This document shows, one piece after another, positions 43,742 to 55,434 of a stretch of DNA of 64,000 nucleotides. The translations under genes were made by a program, and so were the position numbers. Under the pieces are notes generated by a model, which was given only the letters and a program-made list of their open reading frames with translations, was not told the DNA's origin and did no database searches. Where the stretch lies: assembly GCA_029891345.1 (NCBI GenBank), contig CM056994.1, forward strand, positions 59,799,251 through 59,863,250, given 5' to 3'. This stretch comes from Dryococelus australis. Its lineage: Eukaryota; Arthropoda; Insecta; Phasmatodea; Phasmatidae. Numbering within the stretch: the stretch's first letter is position 1; each line of letters begins with the position of its first letter.

Positions 43742-45166
43742 TAATGCAGTTTAATTAAATATAAATCGGTAAAGGTATTTTATTCATATAAAAGTGTTTG
43801 TCTTTCGAAAATTAAGACATTAACAAACACATTCCTCCCTACTGACGATTGCGACTGACAGTTCTACTGGTTTGAGGTAGATCAATGTAAGATACATGTG
43901 CAGAAGGCGAATAATCGGTCTACCTCATCTTTATTCTATGGGCAAAATCGCCAAAAAGTGTTAGGTTAATGCAATCTGCATACATGTTCACGATCGTGTG
44001 TATACACGTGTTCAATAGGAAGTTCGTGTGCGGGTGGCTCTGTGTATAGACTCGGTGCCCAGTGATCTACTTTGGGGGTAGGTGATTCCTAAAATTCCTG
44101 CCCTTGTTAGTACTTTATCAACAGTTCATTACGTTTTACCCAAACCCGAGTCCAGGACCTGCTGCACTCTAAATTCGAATCAGTGGGGAACCACTGATTC
44201 ACAGTGAAATTCAATTACTTGAATCAGTGAAAATGGCTCCGCTTAGAATCAGTGGAAAATCACTGATTGTTTCAGTGACATGTAACAATTTCACTGTGAA
44301 TAAGTGACGGCTGACTGCAGTGGCTAATTGAATATTATTTTAATTGTATGTAGCCAAATAATTACGTGAAACAATAATCATTACAATAGTTTATTATTTA
44401 TATTGCGCAAATTACCGTAATTTGAAAAAGTGGCAGGGATAATTTTTTCTCGTCTGTAACACTGTCAAAATGTACTACGTTGTCACATTTGCTAACTTTC
44501 ATATTTAATGTTAATCTATTTTATTTACATGCAACGTATTATTATTATTTGCCTTAATGTAAACATACATTTTCCACACTCGTCACATGTGGTATTTTCA
44601 TATAATTGGCATATGTAATTAATTGAATATTAATTTTTCTCCTGTTTTCTTTATTACACATTTTTTTTTGTCAGGGTATTTTCTCTTAGATGTAACGTGG
44701 CAATTCAACTATGTTTAAAAATAGGTTAATTAGTTAGACTTAATTTTTTATGTATTACTTATGCTAATAATTTCTATTTAATTTAATGGTCTCATATTTT
44801 GTGAATATTTCATGTTTGTTTATTTTGCATGCTTACGTACGAGACCCAATGTTCTATGTGTTTTCTTAGCAGCTAGGATGTGGGAATTGGCACGTAAGGG
44901 GGCTGTAGGTATTTAGTATTCTCCTATTGGTCCCAGGTTTCAATCCTGGCTCCCTATTGACTGGAACGTTAGGTCCCTTTAAGCCGTGTCCAGCCAACAG
45001 AGCGTAACTCTCTCTCTTCAACGAACCTCAGCTTCCATCAGACGTAAGAATAAGGCTCGCACCTGAACGTAGGTGACGAGTTTGGTTAAGCTAGAATGTA
45101 GGGTGTATTAGCTTCCTCCCATTTTATTACATTTTTAAGTGTTATTCCAGCAAGTGAGAGTGCAAT
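43742..45166. other. Unassigned, with short hairpins
   Basis: 44030-44100 faintly resembles the head of the third SINE family (GGTGGCTCTGTGTATAGACTCGGTG, CCAGTGATCTACTTTGGGGG). Two CACTGATT/AATCAGTG hairpins lie at 44177-44200 and 44246-44268. 44950 has a B-box-like GGTTTCAATCCTGG. None is strong enough for a call. Confidence 0.35.
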
Positions 45167-45472
45167 TTAACCCTTTCAGACCCACTTTAATTTACGGTTT
45201 CAGGCGTTGCAAACTAAAAACTTTATGATGCATGCTGTACTTAAGTTGACACAACACTTGTTTCATTCGCACGCCAACGAGCTGTATGCTATATGTTCGA
45301 CTCTAGTAAAATTGACCAAATTACGACCAAGACCAGCGAGGTGGTTTACGAATCATTTACTCACAGGTAAGATCGTTGGTCATTGAGTTTCGTAGTGTAC
45401 AGTAAATACCAAAAATTCACTTACACATGCGTAATGTACACAAAAGTATACACTGGGTCTGACTGGGTAACC
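45167..45472 (+). mobile_element. piggyBac-like MITE, uninterrupted copy
   Basis: TTAA then CCCTTTCAGACCCA at the left; CACTGGGTCTGACTGGGTAA at the right, an inverted repeat. CCC ends at a TTAA target are typical of piggyBac. Matches 56580-57134, and keeps the single TTTAATTTACGG (45186-45197) that is the SINE target in that copy. Confidence 0.78.
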
Positions 45473-48046
45473 TTGCTAGGTTAATTTAGGAGCTTAGAAG
45501 TTCACGCGTATGTATTTCTTCACGACGTCGAGGCCCAGATATATGTAACCCTACATCCACCTGTCCTGACGACATTATTTATTTTGAGAGGTCGTTTTAC
45601 GTCACTACGGAACAGCGAGAGCATCTATATTTCTGTAAGACAAGTTTTCATTGCAACATATTTCACGTATGGTACAGAGCGTCAGCTATAAATTGTTCTA
45701 GAAGCTTACGAATTTGCCAAGCGACGCCATGTTGAACCTTAACGTGCTAACGATCCAGTTTTTGCAAATTTGCCCATGAATAACCCGACAAGACTAAGTG
45801 TTCCTTTGAACTAGGCGCACAAAATTTAAGTGATTATTTTATTTTCTGACCATTTTCATTTTTTAAAAGTGATATCAACAATAACTGTTTCTACGTATGT
45901 ATGAAAGTGAACCTACATTATGTAACATAGGGACAACATAGTGCTGTGGCCTCTCCTGTGAGCAGGTCACGCATTAACTAAACTAGGGGGATAAGGGTAG
46001 CTCAAAGGAAAGCACTCAATTACAAAAGACTACATTTATTTAATTTAACGTCTCAAGCAGGCGGCTAGAGTATGAATTGAATACATTATTTATTCGGCAG
46101 ATAGCAAACTAACTTGATGTTACCAATAACTTGTGACGGTGTTTGCCAACACATACAGGACGAGGTCCGTGTCTCAACTGCTTCCTGAATGTAGGTGTTT
46201 TAAGTCGAAAAACAGCCGAGAGCTCCCCAATGATGTCGAAAAAGGGATCTAGGTTGGTTCCAGTAGAAAGGTTCGAAAATACTCGTCGCCTTGCATTTAT
46301 ATATCAACTTCAAATCATTTACAATATTTTCCCCAAATCTTACAATCAATAAATGTTAAATAAACATATAATTTTCTCACTGATTACAGTTAGTATAAAA
46401 CAAAGGGTATCAAAAATAATTCTGTTTAAAACTTTCCCCAAAATCTACATTTTTACAAGATTACATCTCTTTCCAGTCATATGCAGATTACATATAATTA
46501 TTTTGCTTTAAATCATACTTAACTAAAATGGCAGCAAGACCCCTTTAAAATGTTGGACGGAACAGCAGTTCCTGCCCAACTGAAAACCCTGTGCTGTCTC
46601 CCCGAATCTGGGCGAGACACCTGTATTTATATTCTATATGAAATCATCGAGAACATTACAAAATGATGTTCAATCCGTCGATATCTGAAGTCCTGGAAGG
46701 GGCACCCTGGTGGTGCGTGACTCGCAGGATGGCGTCACGTGGTCAAGGTGACGTACGAGGGAGGGGAAAGGTAGTCATAGATTTCGTAGGCGGTAGCGGC
46801 CCCGCGGCGCCCATACTTGCAGACCAACAGGCCCGCCCAGCGGGCTCGTCAAACACACCCCCGTCGCAGCGAAGGTAAGCCGTCCCAAACGGCCAACATT
46901 TTCTCGACTTCGTATGGCACCGTCGGTTTTGACTTTCGTTCGATGTGCATGGATAGCTGTCACAAACTCTCAACAAGGCGTTGATGCCTTTACTCGATTA
47001 CATTAAGCGTTAAGCTTGAAGGCGGTTTTTTGCTCGGACGGAGCTTAATAGCCTTCGCAAGTCCAGCGCCCTACGTGCCTTCAGTCGCTCTACCAGGGAA
47101 TGGATATTTACCCTCTCGCTGTCGGCGTCTCGTAGCAGCTCTCTCAACGGCGGGCTCGTCGGGAGATGATCTCGTCTCGTAGTCCTTGGGCAAGGCCTCC
47201 GGCGGCGGCAGGCAATATGGCGCCCAGAGCCGCCATAGCTCTGAGCTTACATACTCCTGCTCTGACCTCGCGCTCAATACCTCGGAATGTGTTATGTTAA
47301 AACAACGGCTCGGCTGGTGTAGGTCGCTCTGCGCCTTACCTCAGCGCGCAGCTTAGCAACCCTTGCAGGAGCCAGCCACAGCAATAGGTACAGCCACTCC
47401 CACGTCTTTGTTCTGTGTCACCTTAGATATTTGCTATTTGCCACGAGGTTTTTTTTCTTGACAGTCCAGTAATTTCAGACAATTAAAATAAGGAAGTTGA
47501 AATATTCTATCAATAAATCATGTAAAAAGCATTTTACCCAGTGGTCGCCTACATCCTTTACTACAGTTGCTCCTATGTCTTCCTCTGTTTTCAAAGTGTT
47601 CTCTTATTATTATTAGTTGCTGGTCATATGTTTCCTGAAAGTGTTGACACACAAATCGTATACGTAGTTGTCTTCCAGCTGGATGTATGATGGTTCACGG
47701 TCATTTTTGTCTCTGCCAGCCAGCCCACTGACCGGGCCTGTGAAACTCGTGGACTGGTATTACACGCAAGTCTAAATATTAGATCATTTCATCTCGGTGT
47801 ATTGTTATTCAAGTCAGCTCAGTATAAGTTAGTTTAAAATTATCAGATTGGCTATCCCAACGTCGTGGGGCCGAGCTTGGCTTGTATATCCCTAGCTGCA
47901 TTACACACTGTTTAACCTGCTTTGTCGTAGACAGACTGACGTCCCAACGCAAGGGCGTCGTCGTGTAACACCTATACATTCGTTGTAGCGTTCTTACAAT
48001 TGCTCAGGAAACTGTCAAATGCGTAGGGAAGTTCCGAACTTTGTAT
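45473..48046. other. Unassigned, GC-rich 46640-47400
   Basis: The GC-rich block contains many CpGs and short open frames on both strands; no domain, splice structure or repeat terminus was recognised. It might be a host promoter/5' exon island or part of an undescribed element. Confidence 0.35.
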
Positions 48047-48400
48047 ATAATCCATTCACGGTTACTTCACACTTTCGTGAATCCCTGTTAAAGTTATACT
48101 TCCAGGATATTCCTCCGCCTCGCGCAAACTAAGCTTAACTGTTATTACAAAACTACACCTAAGGACAATGCACCGAATTCGTGCGCACTCAGTTGCAATA
48201 ATATATTGCATGACAACTATTTCTTACCAGGCGCTACCAACACACATGTTTTCTCACTGTTTTTATTCATATATATTTTAAATGATATATTATAATTTTT
48301 AAATAAAATATTGTTAAAACTTAAATTTAACAAAAAAAAAAGATTGTTTTATGTAAACAAAAGGATAAAACGCTGGTGATTCATGGAATATTTAGGAAAC
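48047..48400 (+). mobile_element. Family C element, right end lost
   Basis: TATAATCCATTCACGGTTACTTC, then GGATATTCCTCCGCCTCG, AACTAAGCTTAACT, GGCGCTACCAACACACATGTTTTCTCA. No matching right terminus found. Confidence 0.65.
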
Positions 48401-48600
48401 AACTACAGCGGCAAATATATATATTTATTTTCCTATACGCTATAAGTATCTAGCTAATTTCAAGATCATGTAATATGTTTTTTGACGTGGCCTAAATATT
48501 TAGAGTAGCACAGTACACGGAAACCTACACAGCAGTCAACTTTGAACGAAATGCATGTTCGTAAGCCACATAAAAGAATTTGTTACTTTTCATTTTTTTT
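48401..48600. other. Unassigned
   Basis: AT-rich, ends in a T run just before the SINE. Confidence 0.3.
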
Positions 48601-48852
48601 CGGGGCCATTGTGGCTGAGTGGTTAGCCTGCTCGCCTCCCACCAAGGCGAACCGGGTTCAATCACTGGCCGGGTGACCGGAATTTCGCAAGTGGGAATCG
48701 TGCCGGATGATGCCGTTGGTCGGCGGGTTTTCTAGAGGGTCTCCGGTTTCCCCCATCCCTTCATTCCGGCGACACTTCTTACTCACCTCAATCACCCTCA
48801 TCGGCTCTCAAGACCACGATGTTAAGAGTCGCCCAAATCTATTCACTCACTC
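48601..48852 (+). mobile_element. SINE, main family
   Basis: A box TGGCTGAGTGG perfect; B box GGTTCAATCACT changed at its end. Full body and CACTCACTC tail. Flanked by CATTTTTTTTC-like sequence on both sides, a plausible duplication. Confidence 0.92.
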
Positions 48853-49369
48853 CATTTTTTTTTCACGTGATCGCCACCTTCTCCGAGACAGCTTGGTTGA
48901 AACTGAGCGCACGAAATTGAAACTGGCGAGGCGGTTCCTTTTATGTGGACGTACCCGTCTGCTGGTTGGTCACGCGAGACTTTCGAAACGAACCTTGTGC
49001 CCACGGTTTCGCTTCTGTCTTCATACACATTCTGTGACTGCAGGCTCACCAAGAGAAATTCCGGACCATTGAGCAATGTGTGCTGTGCCCCCCCCCCCTT
49101 CCCCTTCCCTTCAGAAAAATCCGCCGTTTACAATAACATAATTAGTCGTCATCCATGCAAAAAAGTTAATAAGTTTTGAGTGTCGAAATTACATTATTAC
49201 GTAATACTTCGTTTTATAAATAAACATTTACGTATCGGGCCCGACCCGGGCCTCCCAGGGACCCGGGTTCTCCTGAGCATTGCACCGCCTTGCCCCATGC
49301 CTCCCTCCTCTTGACGAGCCTGTGACAGAGAACCGACTGCGTGAAATATGGGTTAAACAATTACTTTCA
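48853..49369. other. Unassigned
   Basis: C9 run at about 49089; no feature recognised. Confidence 0.35.
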
Positions 49370-49737
49370 TGTATAACAAGTTCCATAGTTCCAGTTCCAA
49401 GTAAGTAACATGTTCCAGTAAAGTGTTATTTTTGTAACAGGTTACTGTGAAATATTTCTCGCCTGTCCCGACGTTCCGGGATATAACATTTACGTGGTCC
49501 AATGTTCCAAAGCAAAGGCGTTTCAAGAAATAACTTTTCCGCATGCGTACAGTTGCCAGCCGAGACGTCCCAAAAAATAACTTTTACGAATGCGCAGTAG
49601 CCAAGCGTTGGTTTGAGTGAAGTGATCCAAGACGTTCTAAAAATAACGTATGAACAATGGAACGTGTTACTCGTGTAACACGTAACCAAATTGTAACAGT
49701 TTATTATAACTGTTACGTTAAATAACGCCCAGCTCTA
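49370..49737 (-). mobile_element. hAT-type family K, truncated copy
   Basis: Right terminus TTAAATAACGCCCAGCTCTA matches the reverse of the K left end at 4817; GTAACACG/GTTAC motifs and GACGTTCTAAAAATAAC match its subterminal part. The other terminus is missing. Confidence 0.7.
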
Positions 49738-50164
49738 GCGTGAAGGTTCTGCAAACAGTCGAGCGAACGATCTTTCTCGCTCCGCTGAACAGTCCGAGGA
49801 CGAGAAGTTCACTGAAAGGTCGTGTTCAGGAGGTCACGTCTCAACACAAAAAGAAAGAGCTACGCTGGTCAACAAGACCTTTGTTTAACTCGCTACTGTC
49901 ACATCCCGAATATACTCGTTTATTTGCGGCTGAGTGGGGCAGGAAGACGGCTATGATCCCTGGTGCTGCGTGAGGGTCAGAAGCCATCACTCACACAAAT
50001 ACAGACTTTCTATGGGCAACGCTGTTGGCGCACGATATTTCATAACTGACTGCTACTTGCAAAACTGAGAAACTCCTCTCAAGTTAAGTACTCTTCACCT
50101 ACTTACTCACTCGTCAACGAACAGCAAATTCAGAGATGGCTTCCCCTTAGGGTGCAGGCACCTA
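49738..50164. other. Unassigned
   Basis: No feature recognised. Confidence 0.35.
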
Positions 50165-51310
50165 CTAAGAAACTATTTTCCGAAATTTGACCTCTAAGAC
50201 GGTGAAAAGAGTTAAACTATGTTTTCTATGATTTCTCGACAGCTTATTACCGCGAAAAGTTATCGATGTGCTCTTAGCCTCAAAATATAGCCTATACAAA
50301 CACATATAAACTATTTTCGGGATTTTTTAAATTCAGCCTTGAAGGGGGTGAAAAGGGGTGAAATGTGTTTTCGAGGACACTAAACTAATTAACCTTATGA
50401 GACATCATTGCGCTCTTAACTTGAAACGATAGCCTATAAGTACCAATAAACAAAAGTCCGTTTCAGATTTTTTTTTAAATTCAACCTCTAAAAGCGTTAA
50501 AAGGGATCAAATGTGTTTTTTAAATGGTTAACTAACCCGTAAGATATCGTTTTTATTTTGGTTTGAAAATGTAGACTATACAAGAGCATAAATCTCTTTT
50601 TGGGATTGTTTTCGAGGACTCCTTAATGGCTAATTAACAGGATCATTGAGCTCTTAGCTTCGAGGAGCCGCGGTGGCTGAGTGGTTAGCCTGCTCGCCTC
50701 CCACCAAGGCGAACCGGGTTCAATCCCCAACCTGGCCACTCCCAGATTTTCGCATTGGGGATCGTGCCGGACGATGCCTCTGGTCGGTAGATTTTCTCGG
50801 AGATCTCCCGTTTCCTTCTGGTGCTGCTCCATACTGACCTCAATCACCCTCATCGGCTCTCAATACATCGCTGTAAAGAGCCGCCCAAATCTCTTCACTC
50901 ACTCTCAGCTTCAAAAGGTGGCCAATACAAATAATGTATATACCCAAAAAATAATTTCAAGATGCTTTTAATTCAGCCTCTAAGTGGGTGGAAATGTGTA
51001 AAATGTATTTTTGGGTACTCCTCAACACAATAAGCCATAGTTATGCCACTTGCTTAGAAAGGTTGGTTTACCTAAAAATCAATTTCAGGGTTTTTCGAAA
51101 TTGTGCCACTGACAATTTGAAAAGTGTTAAAAAGTGTTTTCGAAGAATCCTTCCATAGCCCATCAACCTAATAGAATATCGTTATCCTCTTTGCTTCCAA
51201 AGATTGAGCAAATAAATACCTAAAAACGAATGTCCAGATTTTTATAAATTCAAGCCCCTACGAAGGTAAACCGGTGTAAAAGGCGTTTTCCATTATGCAT
51301 GTAACTTTCA
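50165..51310. repeat. Degenerate 147-bp tandem repeat, split by a SINE
   Basis: Roughly seven units. The anchor TTTTTAAATTCAGCCTCTAA..GGGTGAAAAG recurs at about 50189, 50334, 50482, 50974, 51104 and 51251 (spacings 145-148 with one shorter unit). Further shared blocks: GGGTGAAATGTGTTTT, TTAATGGCTAATTAAC, GCTCTTAGCTT, ATAGCCTATACAAA. Confidence 0.8.
50664..50904 (+). mobile_element. SINE, main family, inside the 147-bp array
   Basis: A box TGGCTGAGTGG and B box GGTTCAATCCC both perfect. Flanks TTAGCTTCGA (50654-50663) and TCAGCTTCAA (50905-50914) match 8 of 10. A short internal deletion removes part of the GGCGCTGCTCC upstream region. Confidence 0.92.
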
Positions 51311-51473
51311 AACCAGCATATTTTATAAAAATGTATACTAGAAAAGCATGCATGCAAAGGGAACTCGTCCCTTACTGTAAAACAAAAAGAAAAAATTGAT
51401 TTTCTTTACAATTCCAGACGAAGTTGCCAGAACTGAGTAGGGCCAATAATTAAAATGATAAAAAGGTTTTGTC
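51311..51473. other. Unassigned
   Basis: No feature recognised. Confidence 0.3.
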
Positions 51474-51790
51474 AAATCAAACAAATTTTGGATTGTCGCA
51501 AACAAATTACTTGTTTGTATAAAAACAATGAAACATTCTGTTGTTCGAACTAATTTATTTTGTCGTTATTATTTGTTTGCCCCAAATAAAGATTTAGTTG
51601 GTGAAACTAAACATTTGCTTGGCTCTACGTACAGTTTTGGTTAGCACAAAACCAAGACGAGAAGCTTGACCGAAGCACCTAGCTCACCTGTACTTCAGTG
51701 CTGCTCTCTAGTAGCATTGGCTAAAGTAACTACACATCAAATTCAAATAATTTTAAATAAATACATTTCTAATACCGGACATTGTACACA
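51474..51790 (+). mobile_element. Family J, partial copy
   Basis: GTTTGCCCCAAATAAAGATTTAGTTGGTGAAACTAAA, TTGGCTCTACGTACA and the following TAGCATTGGCTAAAGTAAC match J copies; neither terminus is seen. Confidence 0.65.
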
Positions 51791-51826
51791 AATAAATATA
51801 TACGCTGTTCGCTGTAAAGTGAGCAC

Positions 51827-52110
51827 TAAAGATGATGGTTTATCGCGGTAAAAGTTGACTGTTTGCTAGGATTCAACGTACAGTACATATGTCCGACAGT
51901 TTTCTGTCCTTATTTGCTGTCATGCATGTATGAATCTACTGCCCCATTTCACTGGGTCAATGCGTATTCTGATACTATAAGGTTAAACGTTCGTGGTTGG
52001 TCTGCAAACAGTTAAAACCTTGTTCATCCAATCATGAATGAATAAACTAGTTAGAGTGTTATAGAATATGTGCTGGCTCAAATAATTTTCGCGATTTTCC
52101 TTCATCTCTA
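51827..52110 (+). mobile_element. hAT-type MITE, family I, exact 8-bp TSD, inside B
   Basis: 284 bp between GTGAGCAC at 51819-51826 and 52111-52118. Ends TAAAGATGATGG and CCTTCATCTCTA with ATCGCG motifs just inside. Confidence 0.93.
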
Positions 52111-52206
52111 GTGAGCACATTCAAGACTCTGGTTACATTTTTCTTTCAGACATTTTTTATTCTCTAACAATCTTTTAAAAACAAATATTTCCATGTAAGT
52201 AATAAA

Positions 52207-52489
52207 TAGGGCCAGTGATTTTTCGCGATAATAATCGGAGCACACAGCAGACTTCAATATCGTACATAGACCTCAGATGTTGTCATACCTCCATTGGCTG
52301 CTCGTGTTGTGGCCTCATTTGACCGAGCCACTCAGGATTACTTAACTTAGACACTGAACCTTCCTGACTGCGCAAACAGTTAACACGGACCATAACATGT
52401 TTCAGACAATTTTAAAAAGGTGCACGACCCTACAGTGCTTTGAACTGTATCTTGTCTCGAAATATTTTCGCGAAATATCACTGCCCCTA
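52207..52489 (+). mobile_element. hAT-type MITE, family G-like, inside B
   Basis: 283 bp with ends TAGGGCCAGTGATTTTTCGCG-like and CGCGAAATATCACTGCCCCTA. Duplications GTAATAAA (52199-52206) and GTAATGAA (52490-52497) differ at one base. Confidence 0.92.
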
Positions 52490-52620
52490 GTAATGAACAC
52501 AGCGTTTATATAGCTCCGCACTGGGAAGTTAACGTCTGAAGATAAAATAAATTGTATTTATTGATCATTATTCCAAATGGGAGGGATTTCAAAAAAGGGT
52601 CACTTTACCGTGAACAGCCT

Positions 52621-52840
52621 ATGCACGTGAGCACTGCGCAGGCGACTAACTGCACGGAACTCCGGCCCGGCGGGAGCTTTCTCGCGAGTGTGGTGGCGCC
52701 AGTGAGCACGGCGCCGCTCCGCATGACTGCCAACCTCTCTACTCCGGCGCTCGTGAGTGCACATCCGACACGCTTGTCCGCCGACGACGTCGCGTCTGCC
52801 AGGGTTGCACACCTGCCTCGCCTCGGGACACTGCCGTTAA
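52621..52840. other. Unassigned GC-rich block
   Basis: CpG-rich 220 bp with open frames on both strands and no recognised domain. Confidence 0.35.
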
Positions 52841-53712
52841 GGTCATATTTCTCATTTATTTGGAATCTTATTACCTGAGAGAGGTTTCGAAAAATGACCC
52901 CTTAATGAAGTTGTTAGTTGTCAAATCATTATAGTTTTTAAAATATAACACTCAAATTCCGACACAAGAGTGTTACAGGTAGAGCACCGAGTATTTCGCG
53001 GATTGAGTTGGCAGAAAGCTAGGCTTGACAGCTCTCTATACACTCGAGACATTATCGTTTGCTTATTGGTTGCTGTGATCAAGTGAGGCCTCTGTACAGG
53101 ACTGTTAAACACGTACTCACTCTACTGCTTCCTGCTTATTACTGGTTCAAAGTTGAACGGGGCGTGTCTAAACAACTGTCCTCCAATCACAACAGTGGGA
53201 GAAGAGAACAAGTGTTTGGAGTCTAGCTCGCCTCCGAATGGATTCGCGAAATACTCGTGCCTTTAGTTATAGGCAGGTTCAAAATGTTGAATTAGTCTAA
53301 GCGCGGCATACTGCATTTGTGTTACAAGCTACGAAAGGTACAAAAACAACACCTCCTTTACAGTTTATGGCTTAAACTATTTACTAAATGATTGTTAACT
53401 GTTTCGCTTGAATGAACAAGTCTGGCCCCTATTTTCAACAAAATTCGGAGTACCAATACTCGCTCGCCTGTTTATAAATCGCACTCATACTGAATCAGTA
53501 TGTTCTTCACGCCATACAGATAGTATTAAATGCAATTTTATAGGAAAAAATATCTAGGCGCAAGTCTAGTATCCTGCAGAATTCGGGAAATTGAAACATT
53601 TGAGTATTATATTTTAAAAACTATAATGATTTGACAACTAACAACTGCATTAAGGGGGCACTTTTCGAAAACTCTTTCAGATAACCAAATAAAAAAAATT
53701 AGAAATATGACC
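52841..53712. mobile_element. TTAA-flanked element with about 120-bp inverted repeats, carrying an F MITE
   Basis: TTAA at 52837-52840 and 53713-53716. Ends GGTCATATTTCT and AGAAATATGACC; the inverted similarity continues through GGTTTCGAAAAATGACCCCTTAATG, TTGTTAGTTGTCAAATCATTATAGTTTTTAAAATATAA to about 52960 and back from 53603. TTAA suggests a piggyBac-like mechanism, but the GGTC end is unusual for that group. Confidence 0.75.
52980..53265 (+). mobile_element. hAT-type MITE, family F
   Basis: 286 bp; ends TAGAGCACCGAGTATTTCGCG and CGCGAAATACTCGTGCCTTTA. Duplications GTTACAGG (52972-52979) and GTTATAGG (53266-53273). Interior GTTTGCTTATTGGTTGCTGTGATCAAGTGAGGCCTCTGTAC, GGGGCGTGTCTAAACAACTGT is shared by all F copies. 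Confidence 0.92.
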
Positions 53713-53730
53713 TTAAGCTAGTCACAATCA

Positions 53731-54055
53731 CGGCCGTAGAAGACAGGTCTGGACACTAGCTTGAAAAGTTGACGCCCTTATTGGCCCATTTAGTTCATGA
53801 ACTCAACCGCTGAGCGCTGCTACCGAAGTAGTGCTGTTCGACATGGCTAGCATAGGGAGCGGAATTGCAATTTTTTCTTAAAATAGGAAAATGACGTTAA
53901 TATCTCTATCGTGTTATCCCTATACCAGCAACGCTTATAACACTAGTTTGCTTGCAGCGCTCTGCGGCTATTACATGAACTAAATCAGTCAATAAGGGGG
54001 TCAATTCGCTAACATTGTTAGATAGGCGAGTGTTGAGACTTGTATTCTACGGCCG
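53731..54055. mobile_element. Palindromic MITE, CGGCCGTAGAA termini
   Basis: Ends CGGCCGTAGAAGACAGGTCT and the reverse GACTTGTATTCTACGGCCG; a second inverted block TTGACGCCCTTATTGGCCCATTTAGTTCATG lies at 53769-53799 and in reverse at 53974-54004. About 325 bp. Target duplication not resolved. Confidence 0.75.
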
Positions 54056-54620
54056 AGGACACAACACCCCGACAATCCCCACACGACAACCCCGACACGA
54101 CGAAATTTGAGTAGCAGCCAATGAAAAGCAAGGACACCGTGACATCACTCCATTAAAGTCGCTGCCCCAACAGCCCGACAAAAGTAGGTTCTATTTCTAC
54201 TTTCCGTCGTGTCGGGTTCGTCGAAGCGTGCAAAAAATGTAAATACAACATTAAAAAACAAAATGTCGTGCGTATTTCCCTACTGTAGTAACTAAAAAAC
54301 TCACTTGTCGCCAAAATAACATTCCGGTTTGTTTTAAATACTGTTTTCTCTTGTATAATTTTAATTGCAAAATAATAATTCACTTCATCGTGAGTTTCAA
54401 AAAGTAAATATTGGATATTATTAGGATAACTTGACCTTTTAGGTATTCCTACATCCAACTAACATACTTGTAGGGCAGATATCATCAGGGTATTGTGAAC
54501 ACTGAATAAAATATATTGTGAAATTCCGTCGAGCTCTGACGTGTCGGTATGTCGTGCCGTGTTCGTCGGGCTATATTGACTCCAGCTTTGCCGTTACACC
54601 ACACAGCCGGTTTCTTTCAC
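54056..54620. other. Unassigned
   Basis: CCCGACACGACGAAATTTGAG at about 54090 and TCGTGTCGGGTTCGTCG at about 54207, plus GACGTGTCGGTATGTCGTGCC at 54537, hint at inverted termini of another element, but the boundaries are unclear. Confidence 0.35.
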
Positions 54621-54840
54621 GAAGCTGCGGCGGTGTAGTGGTTAAGCTGCTCGCCTCCCAGACAGTCGAACCGGGTCCGATTCCCGGGGAGGGCGCTCCC
54701 GGGTTTTCGCACGTGCGAGTCGTACCGGATGATGGCCGCTGGTCGGCGGGCTTTCTCGGGCCCTCTCCGTTTCCCCCGGTCTTGCGTTCCAGCGTTGCCA
54801 CGTTCCCACCTCACTTCACCCTCATCGGCTGTCATACTGT
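54621..54840 (+). mobile_element. SINE, main family subtype
   Basis: GAAGCTGCGGCGGTGTAGTGGTTAAGCTGCTCGCC head, B box GGTCCGATTCCC, body CGTACCGGATGATGGCCGCTGG, GGCGGGCTTTCTCGGGCCC, CCCTCATCGGCTGTCA. Confidence 0.88.
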
Positions 54841-54980
54841 CAACTTATTTTACTGGGAGAATTTAATTTGAATAATTATTGAAACATTATTTTCATAGTA
54901 ACATATTGTTTTTGTTTTTCCATGCAGTATGCAAGGAAAGTTGTAATTTGCTTTCGCTTCTTTACTAAATTAACATTTCA

Positions 54981-55355
54981 TTTATCAGAGATTTTTCCTG
55001 CACAGTGAAATTAAGTGCCTCAGAATTTGTAATATTATGTGCAGATTTAATGAAAATAGCATTCATGCCCACACTGCTTCTATATAAATTAATTATATCC
55101 GAACCCAATTAGTTTCCAGCAATTGTTCATTATTTTAAATTTTCTTGATTTCCATTTTCGTCGGGCACTTTATTTATCAGAAATTTTTCCTGCACAATGA
55201 AATTTAGTGCCGCTGAGTTTGTAATATTGTGTGCAAATTCACTGAAAATAACATTCATGCCCATACTGCTTCTACATAAATTATCTCCAGAACCTAATTA
55301 GTTTCTAGCAATTGTTCATTATTTTAAAGTTTCTTGATTTCCATTGTCGCCGTGC
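54981..55355 (+). repeat. Tandem duplication, about 190-bp unit
   Basis: TTTATCAGAGATTTTTCCTGCACAGTGAAATTAAGTGCC at 54981 recurs (TTTATCAGAAATTTTTCCTGCACAATG) at 55173; both units end CAATTGTTCATTATTTTAAA.TTTCTTGATTTCCATT. About 88-90 percent alike by eye. Confidence 0.9.
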
Positions 55356-55434
55356 ACGATTCTGATTGGCTGAGACCGTCGAACATTAAATAAATTTTAA
55401 GAACTGGTCTAATTTTCAAATTTTTGATGGGAAC

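Larger units (their letters stand above)
51802..52620 (+). mobile_element. MITE family B carrying two hAT MITEs
   Basis: Left end CGCTGTTCGCTGTAAAGTGAGCAC, right end ACCGTGAACAGCCT. B sequence resumes after each insertion (ATTCAAGACTCTGGTTACATTTTTC; CACAGCGTTTATATAGCTCCGCAC). Total 819 bp; removing each insert with one duplication (292 + 291) leaves 236 bp, the B length. Confidence 0.93.

Noticed and set aside
46640-47400. GC-rich block as a host exon or CpG-island gene start
   Set aside because: No domain, splice pattern or promoter arrangement that would support a gene call; kept only as unassigned.
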